From: Alcaligenes sp. SDU_A2
Lineage (GTDB): Bacteria; Pseudomonadota; Gammaproteobacteria; Burkholderiales; Burkholderiaceae_B
Length of the DNA: 64,000 nt
NCBI RefSeq assembly: GCF_038237375.1
Contig: NZ_CP151273.1
Span: forward strand, 248,001-312,000
Direction of reading: 5' to 3'
Part shown: piece by piece, positions 58,809 through 64,000 of the stretch
Numbering within the stretch: the first letter of the stretch is position 1
How the letters are laid out: each line of letters starts with the position of its first letter
Notes under the pieces: model-generated
What the model was told of the DNA's origin: nothing
The model's database searches: none
What the model saw: only the letters and a program-made list of their open reading frames with translations
Position numbers and translations under genes: made by a program

Positions 58809-58819
58809 CCAAGGTTCTC

Positions 58820-59789
58820 TGCGCTTAACCTAAACGGCCCACCCAATACGAAAAAATCCCCGGTATTTAACGAAGAACTTTTTTGGTTTCGCGCCTTGCT
58901 TTCAAAGGGGCAGATGCCGCATCTCTGGCCCGATCAGATTGCGTGCTAGTTGAAGCGGCGATATTAGTGCAAGTGTGCCGAACCCGGCATCGGCCATCAG
59001 TCTTGAGACCTTATAGACACGCCGAGCCGGCGCAAGGCGAGCCAACACACACAAGCCAAGATCGCTGACGAGTTGCGGATCTTGTTGCCATCAAGCGCAG
59101 TACACACGATCGTTGCTGTTTCGTACCGGCGCGGGCATCGCAGTTCAACGAGCGTGCTGCTGGAAAAAAATATCCGTGTTGTTGTGGAAATTATGGATAT
59201 GCATAAGCCCGTGTTTTTATAAGCCAATTTGCATCGGAGTTTTGGTTTGTTAATTTAATATGTAATCGTTTTGTGGCTAATTTATTGAATGGGTTTTAGT
59301 GTATTTTTTGGATCTTGAGCAAGTTGATTTTTATAATCTTATTTGTTTCAGTTTTTAAAATTAAATTTTGTGCACGGTAATATATAATTAATTTATCGTT
59401 TAATTTTAAGTGTTTTTTAGGCTTAAAATTAATGCGTGATTTTACAATCCGATCGGTTCAAAGAGCCCATTAAATTTAGTGGTAAATTGTTTGCTTCGTT
59501 TATTTTTTGGGTGCCTTGCAAGTCCTTTTTTGAGTCACAGAAAAAACTCCAGGTGTGGCGCAGCTCCGGAGTAAGCTGTGCTGTGTCTGGCGAAAGTTGC
59601 AAAACCGAACGAATGCTACGGAGGGTCGGGGGCTTTACGAGTCTTCCGGTCCCGACCTGCTGGGTGGGCGGCATGGTAGTTGCGGTCGACAGGGATTTGT
59701 AAAACATGCTCAGGTTTCTATTCCTATTCATCGCTACGTCAAACAGCGTGTGAGGCCTAGCCTAAACCAAAATTTTTTCAAGCCAATCC
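58820..59789. other. Gene-free region before lysA, AT-rich in the middle
   Basis: About 970 bases with no supported gene. 58870-59220 has intermediate base composition and a broken open frame (about 59040-59222) that could be a decayed coding remnant of unknown origin. 59220-59430 is very AT-rich, unlike its surroundings. The lysA promoter should lie near 59400-59780. The composition jumps suggest a junction of segments with different history. Confidence 0.45.
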
Positions 59790-61097
59790 ATGACCACATC
59801 GCAGTTTCATTACCTTAATGGCGTGCTTCACGCTGAAGCGATCCCTGTTACGGACTTGATCGCCGAGTATGGGAGTCCGTTGTATGTTTATTCCGCCACT
59901 CAGCTGCTGCAAAACTACCGCGCAATTCGCGCCGCATTTGCACCTATCGACCCTCTGATCTGTTATTCGGTAAAGAGTTGCGGGAACGTCGGCGTGCTCA
60001 AAGTGCTTGCCAACGAAGGTGCAGGTATGGACATCGTGAGCGCAGGTGAATTGCAACGTGCTCTGGCTGCCGGTGTCTCTCCTGACCGCATCGTGTTTGC
60101 TGGTGTAGGGAAGTCTCGCGAAGAGATGAAACAGGCGCTGGCTGCAGGCATCTTCATGTTTAATGTAGAGTCCACACAGGAGCTCGATAGGCTTCAGGCC
60201 GTCGCTGCCGCCGCCGGCAAGAAAGCGCGCGTAGCCTTGCGCGTCAACATCGACGTCTCCGACCCAGGCACACACGCAAAAACGGCAACTGGCGGGCGTC
60301 ACACCAAGTTCGGTATTCCTCTTCAGCAAGCTCAAGAGTTGTACCTTAGTACAGACCGTTCTGCGCTCGAGATTACCGGTCTGCACATTCATCTTGGTTC
60401 ACCAATCCCTTCGCCACAGACCTACACCGCCGCATTGGATAAGGTCATCGAGGTGATAGCGCAACTGCGAGAGAGCGGCCATGACATTACGATGGTAAAC
60501 ATCGGGGGAGGATATCCCGTCTCCTACCGAGACCCGAACGGCACTGACGTGCCATCGATTGGCGAAATCGGCGCGCGTATTTGTGAAAAGCTACATGCTT
60601 TGTACGATCAGGGTGTTAAGTTCGCGATCGAGCCAGGCCGAGTTATTTCTGCTAATGCCGGCCTGCTTCTCGGTTCAGTCGAATACGTCAAGCAGGGCTG
60701 GGACAGGAAGATTGTGATCCTCGACACGGGCATGAACTCGCTGATTCGTCCGACGCTCTATGGTGCCCATCACCCGATATGGCCGGTGCGCTACGAGGAC
60801 TATTCAGGCTCATGGGGTGTCTATTCGACAGCAACCGCTGGAACTGAAGAAATGGACGTTGTCGGCCCGATTTGTGAAACCGGCGACTTCTTCGCATTGC
60901 AGCGGCACCTGCCGCCTTTGGCGCAAGGCGATGTCATGGCGGTTTTCTGCGCAGGGGCGTACGGGATGAGTCAAGCCAGCCAGTACAACTCGCGCCCGAG
61001 GCCGGCGGAAATTCTCGTAGAAGGAGCGCGCGCGAGCGTCGTACGTCGTCGCGAAAGCTATAAAGACCTTCTGGAGCATGAGGTCGATAGTCTTTGA
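59790..61097 (+). CDS. lysA: Diaminopimelate decarboxylase
   Basis: 435 residues, fold type III PLP enzyme of normal LysA length. PLP lysine in ICYSVKSCGN near residue 58, FGIPLQQA near 170, HIHLGSPIPSP near 195, the glycine loop NIGGGYPVSY near 238, and CETGDFF near 360, where the catalytic cysteine comes from the partner subunit. It makes L-lysine from meso-diaminopimelate in the cytoplasm. Set between the structured-repeat block and a transporter operon, and behind an AT-rich stretch, it may have been inserted here or be a second copy; that cannot be judged from the window. Ornithine/arginine decarboxylase activity is a less likely alternative. Confidence 0.88.
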   Translation: MTTSQFHYLNGVLHAEAIPVTDLIAEYGSPLYVYSATQLLQNYRAIRAAFAPIDPLICYSVKSCGNVGVLKVLANEGAGMDIVSAGELQRALAAGVSPDRIVFAGVGKSREEMKQALAAGIFMFNVESTQELDRLQAVAAAAGKKARVALRVNIDVSDPGTHAKTATGGRHTKFGIPLQQAQELYLSTDRSALEITGLHIHLGSPIPSPQTYTAALDKVIEVIAQLRESGHDITMVNIGGGYPVSYRDPNGTDVPSIGEIGARICEKLHALYDQGVKFAIEPGRVISANAGLLLGSVEYVKQGWDRKIVILDTGMNSLIRPTLYGAHHPIWPVRYEDYSGSWGVYSTATAGTEEMDVVGPICETGDFFALQRHLPPLAQGDVMAVFCAGAYGMSQASQYNSRPRPAEILVEGARASVVRRRESYKDLLEHEVDSL

Positions 61098-61338
61098 TGT
61101 CGCGCTAAGCCGTCGAGCCTGCGCTCAAGCGGCGTGAGGCCACCGCTGGCATGGCTCTGGGCAATGCCAGCGGGCGCGGTCATCGTTCCAGTTGTGCCGC
61201 CTCTACTTCAACTTGCAAGCCTTTCTGCCGAACCCCTTTCCCGGACAGGCCGGGTGGACGGTGCGCTGCCGATTGCAGTACCCTGAATCACGACAATCCA
61301 CGACCGAGTATCTTGCTGTTAGGGCAAGGAGGACGAGC

Positions 61339-63270
61339 ATGGACAGAAGGGGGATGGCGTCGCTTGCGGCGTGGAGCTGGCTGTTGTTGGTGATCTGCCT
61401 GGTGTGGCCCGCAGTGCGCGCCCATGCCTGTACGGTTAGCGCGCCTGTGCGGCTGGCTGATTTAAGCTGGGAAAGCGCGGCCTTCAGCACACAGTTGTAT
61501 CAGGAAATTCTGGAAAAGGCCTACGATTGCCGCACTGAGCGTGTGCCCGGTTCTTCGGCTGCGTTGGAGACGGCTCTGGCACAAAACGATATCCAGCTGA
61601 TTGGCGAGATATGGTCAGGTCGTACCGAGATCATAGAAAAAGCCATTGCGGCCGGGCAGGTACAGATCATAGGCAATACTTTGGCCGGCGGAGCAGAGCA
61701 AGGTTGGTATGTGCCGGATTATGTGGTGGACGGTGATCCACAGCGAAACGTGAAGGCCGTGGCTCCCGAGTTGCGACGCATTCAGGATTTGGGGCAGTAC
61801 GCACAGGTCTTCAGTGACCCGGAGCAACCGGGGCGTGGTCGTTTTTACAACTGCCCGTCCGGTTGGGTGTGCGAGACCTTTAATAGCCGTTTGTTCGAGC
61901 TGTACGGTTTGGATAAGGCTTATCAGAATTTCCGGCCCGGCACAGGAGCGGCGCTCGATGCGGCTATTAGTGCCGCGTATGATCGACGGCAGCCGATTTT
62001 GTTTTATTACTGGCAGCCGGCCGGCCTGATGGCCAAGTATTCGTTCCGCAAACTGACCAGCGCCCCTTTTGATAAGGCATGCTGGGACGCCGCGGTGTCG
62101 GGTAAAGGGCATACATGCCCGACGGATTTTATTGTGGCCAGGATAGCGGTGGCGGCCTCTACGCCGTTTGTGCAAGCGCATCCTGAGCTGGTGGATGTGT
62201 TCGAGAAGATCCAACTGCGTCCCGAGCAGATGAATGCCATTATCCTGGGCATGACCGAGGGCGGCCAGAATGCCGCTACACAGGTGCAGCGTTTCCTGAA
62301 AGAAAATCCCGAGCAGTGGCGCACCTGGATGCCCGTGGCTCAGGCCGATCGTTTGCAAGCGGCACTCGCGGCGGACAGGGTCGATGCCGGGCAGGATGCG
62401 CAGGGCGGCTTTTTTCCTAGCTGGTCGGCGGCAGATTGGATCAACCGCCAACTGCTGTCGGCTGTGCGCGAATGGGGCACGGGGTTTCGCAGTGTGAGTG
62501 CCTGGATTTTGCAGGGCGTCATTTTGCCTGTGGAGCGCGTTCTGCAATCCGTGCCGGCTTGGGTGGTGCTGGCCCTGACCGGGGCGCTGGCCGCATGGAG
62601 CCAGCGTCGCTATCTGCCACCTTTGCTCTACGTGGCGGGCCTGTACCTGATCGGTGCTATGGGGCTGTGGGACAAGCTGATGCAGACCTTTGCCTTGGTT
62701 CTGGTCGCGACGTTCTTTTCTGTGTTGATCGGCATTCCGGTGGGTGTGTTGGCGGCGCGCAGTCGCGTGTTGCGGCGTGTCCTGACGCCTGTGCTCGATG
62801 TCATGCAGACTATGCCCAGTTTTGTCTATCTGATTCCGGTGTTGATGCTGTTTGGCCTGGGCAAAGTGCCGGCGGTGCTGGCGACGGTGGTTTATGCGCT
62901 TCCTCCTTTGATCCGCTTGACCAGTCTTGGGTTGCGTCAGGTAGACCCTAATGTCATGGAAGCAGCACAGGCGTATGGCGTTACCCGCTGGCAGATGTTG
63001 ACCAAGGTAACACTGCCGTTGGCTCGTCCCAGCATCATGGCCGGTATCAATCAGACCACGATGATGGCCTTGTCCATGGTGGTGGTGGCTTCCATGATCG
63101 GTGCACAGGGACTGGGCGAAGATGTGCTGGCCGGCATTCAGACCTTGGACATAGGTCGGGGCTTGCAGGCCGGCATTGCCATTGTGATTCTGGCGATTGT
63201 GATGGACAGGATTTCCCAGTCGTATGGGCGATCGCAGCGTCGCCGCAGCAAGGACAGGAAGCAGCTATGA
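61339..63270 (+). CDS. Betaine/choline-type ABC transporter, receptor-permease fusion
   Basis: 643 residues from ATG 61339, which follows AGGAGG; the frame extends 49 codons upstream without signal character. A signal peptide (about 1-30) is followed by an OpuAC-type substrate-binding domain (about 32-345; VRLADLSWESAAFSTQLYQE, and RRQPILFYYWQPAGLMAKYS with aromatic residues of the betaine pocket). Next come about six membrane helices of a ProW-type permease (about 400-630) with the EAA loop MEAAQAYGVTRWQMLTKVTL. The receptor is thus fused N-terminal to the permease, giving two receptors per transporter. The ATPase gene overlaps by 4 bases. Substrate is likely glycine betaine, proline betaine or choline. 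Confidence 0.9.
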   Translation: MDRRGMASLAAWSWLLLVICLVWPAVRAHACTVSAPVRLADLSWESAAFSTQLYQEILEKAYDCRTERVPGSSAALETALAQNDIQLIGEIWSGRTEIIEKAIAAGQVQIIGNTLAGGAEQGWYVPDYVVDGDPQRNVKAVAPELRRIQDLGQYAQVFSDPEQPGRGRFYNCPSGWVCETFNSRLFELYGLDKAYQNFRPGTGAALDAAISAAYDRRQPILFYYWQPAGLMAKYSFRKLTSAPFDKACWDAAVSGKGHTCPTDFIVARIAVAASTPFVQAHPELVDVFEKIQLRPEQMNAIILGMTEGGQNAATQVQRFLKENPEQWRTWMPVAQADRLQAALAADRVDAGQDAQGGFFPSWSAADWINRQLLSAVREWGTGFRSVSAWILQGVILPVERVLQSVPAWVVLALTGALAAWSQRRYLPPLLYVAGLYLIGAMGLWDKLMQTFALVLVATFFSVLIGIPVGVLAARSRVLRRVLTPVLDVMQTMPSFVYLIPVLMLFGLGKVPAVLATVVYALPPLIRLTSLGLRQVDPNVMEAAQAYGVTRWQMLTKVTLPLARPSIMAGINQTTMMALSMVVVASMIGAQGLGEDVLAGIQTLDIGRGLQAGIAIVILAIVMDRISQSYGRSQRRRSKDRKQL

Positions 63271-64000
63271 GTAACAACACGCACGTGGATCAGGATTGCA
63301 AAGTCGAGCTGCGCGATGTCTACAAGGTGTTTGGCGCGCGTGCGCAACAGGCGGTAGGCTTGTTAAGGCAGGGCCAGGATAAGTTGAGCGTGCAGCAACA
63401 GACTGGCTGTATTGTGGGCTTGGCTGGCGTCAATGCCTGTTTTCCGGCGCGGCAGATTTCTTGCGTGATGGGTTTGTCGGGGTCCGGGAAATCCACTTTG
63501 GTGCGTCACATCAACCGGCTGATCGATCCGACGGCCGGTCAGATACTGGTAGATGGGCAGGATATCCTGGCGCTGGATATGGGGCGGCTGCGGCAGTTGC
63601 GACGTCACGGCATCAGCATGGTGTTTCAGGCTTTTGGTCTGTTGCCGCACCTGATGGTGCTGGATAATGTTGCGTTTGGGCTGGAAGTGCGCGGCGACGG
63701 TCGTCGTCAGGCGCGTTCGCAAGCCATGCATTGGCTGGAGCGAGTCGGCTTGCAGGACTACGCGCGTAACTACCCCGATGAACTGTCGGGGGGTATGCAG
63801 CAGCGTGTGGGGCTGGCACGCGCCTTGGCCGTGGATGCCGACATTTTGTTGATGGACGAGGCGTTTTCAGCCTTGGACCCGCTGATTCGCTACGAGATGC
63901 AGGATGAGTTGTTGCGGCTTCAGCAGAGCCTGCAAAAGACCATTATCTTCATTACGCACGATATCGATGAGGCTTTGCGCCTTGGTCAGCATATCGTCGT
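63267..64000 (+). CDS. Betaine/choline-type ABC transporter ATPase, partial
   Basis: The first 244 codons are visible before the window ends. Walker A GLSGSGKSTLVRHINRL near 70, Q-loop VFQAFGLLPHLMVLDN, ABC signature LSGGMQQRVGLARALA, Walker B ILLMDEAFSALDPLIR and H-loop THDIDEA are all intact. The EAFSALDPLIR sequence is typical of ProV/OpuAA ATPases for betaine uptake. The insert KVFGARAQQAVGLLRQGQDK before Walker A is the usual ProV-type extension. ATGA overlap with the fusion gene shows translational coupling. A C-terminal CBS regulatory part, if any, is outside. Confidence 0.93.
   Translation, partial: MSNNTHVDQDCKVELRDVYKVFGARAQQAVGLLRQGQDKLSVQQQTGCIVGLAGVNACFPARQISCVMGLSGSGKSTLVRHINRLIDPTAGQILVDGQDILALDMGRLRQLRRHGISMVFQAFGLLPHLMVLDNVAFGLEVRGDGRRQARSQAMHWLERVGLQDYARNYPDELSGGMQQRVGLARALAVDADILLMDEAFSALDPLIRYEMQDELLRLQQSLQKTIIFITHDIDEALRLGQHIV

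Overview
The window looks like the replication-origin neighbourhood of a betaproteobacterial chromosome of the family Alcaligenaceae (Alcaligenes/Bordetella type). The evidence is an azurin gene of Alcaligenes type, a Bug-family solute receptor, a globin-coupled diguanylate cyclase of the BpeGReg kind, and the order mnmG-rsmG-parA-parB-tRNAs-tuf-secE-nusG-rplKAJL-rpoBC, which as I remember it matches the start of Bordetella chromosomes. The assignment is from gene content and order only; no database was searched.

Layout. 1-4.2 kb: a minus-strand catabolic operon (M20 deacylase, threonine-dehydratase-like enzyme, ornithine-cyclodeaminase-like enzyme, Bug receptor) with a divergent XRE-cupin regulator. 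4.4-6.4 kb: mnmE and a DUF6933-like gene. 6.5-13.9 kb: accessory envelope genes, including an autotransporter with a zincin-like motif, an orphan FecR-like protein and membrane proteins of unknown role. 13.9-18.4 kb: a PhzF-like isomerase, an HbpS/GlcG-like secreted protein beside a two-component system, a Gdx guanidinium exporter behind a guanidine-II riboswitch, and a winged-helix regulator. 19-24.7 kb: a serine dehydratase-like enzyme, a DUF4105 protein, psd, a globin-coupled diguanylate cyclase and a deaminase.

24.7-30 kb is the probable origin region: long AT-rich non-coding stretches with many DnaA-box-like sequences. It is interrupted by an AT-rich phosphatase gene that looks acquired, an aminotransferase and a cold-shock gene. 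ParB-binding parS sites flank it at 20.06 kb on one side and at 29.90, 29.93 and 32.28 kb on the other. From 30 kb rightwards the core information-processing genes lie on the plus strand: mnmG, rsmG, parAB, tRNA-Tyr/Gly/Thr, tuf copy 1, tRNA-Trp, secE, nusG, rplK, rplA, rplJ, rplL, rpoB, rpoC. Then come azurin and a CHASE2 kinase/LysM-FecR/OmpR signalling operon (48.5-52.9 kb), followed by the str operon rpsL-rpsG-fusA-tuf copy 2-rpsJ.

The S10 ribosomal cluster stops after rpsJ at a strong terminator. The next 1.6 kb has no gene. It holds two divergent, inverted copies of a 210-240 base GC-rich element whose sequences differ but whose stems are preserved by compensatory changes. This is the best candidate here for an undescribed structured RNA or mobile element. 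After it come an AT-rich stretch, lysA, and a betaine/choline-type ABC transporter (receptor-permease fusion plus ATPase, running off the end). Other points of note are a one-codon deletion in one of two otherwise near-identical tuf genes and an HbpS-like protein encoded next to a sensor kinase.
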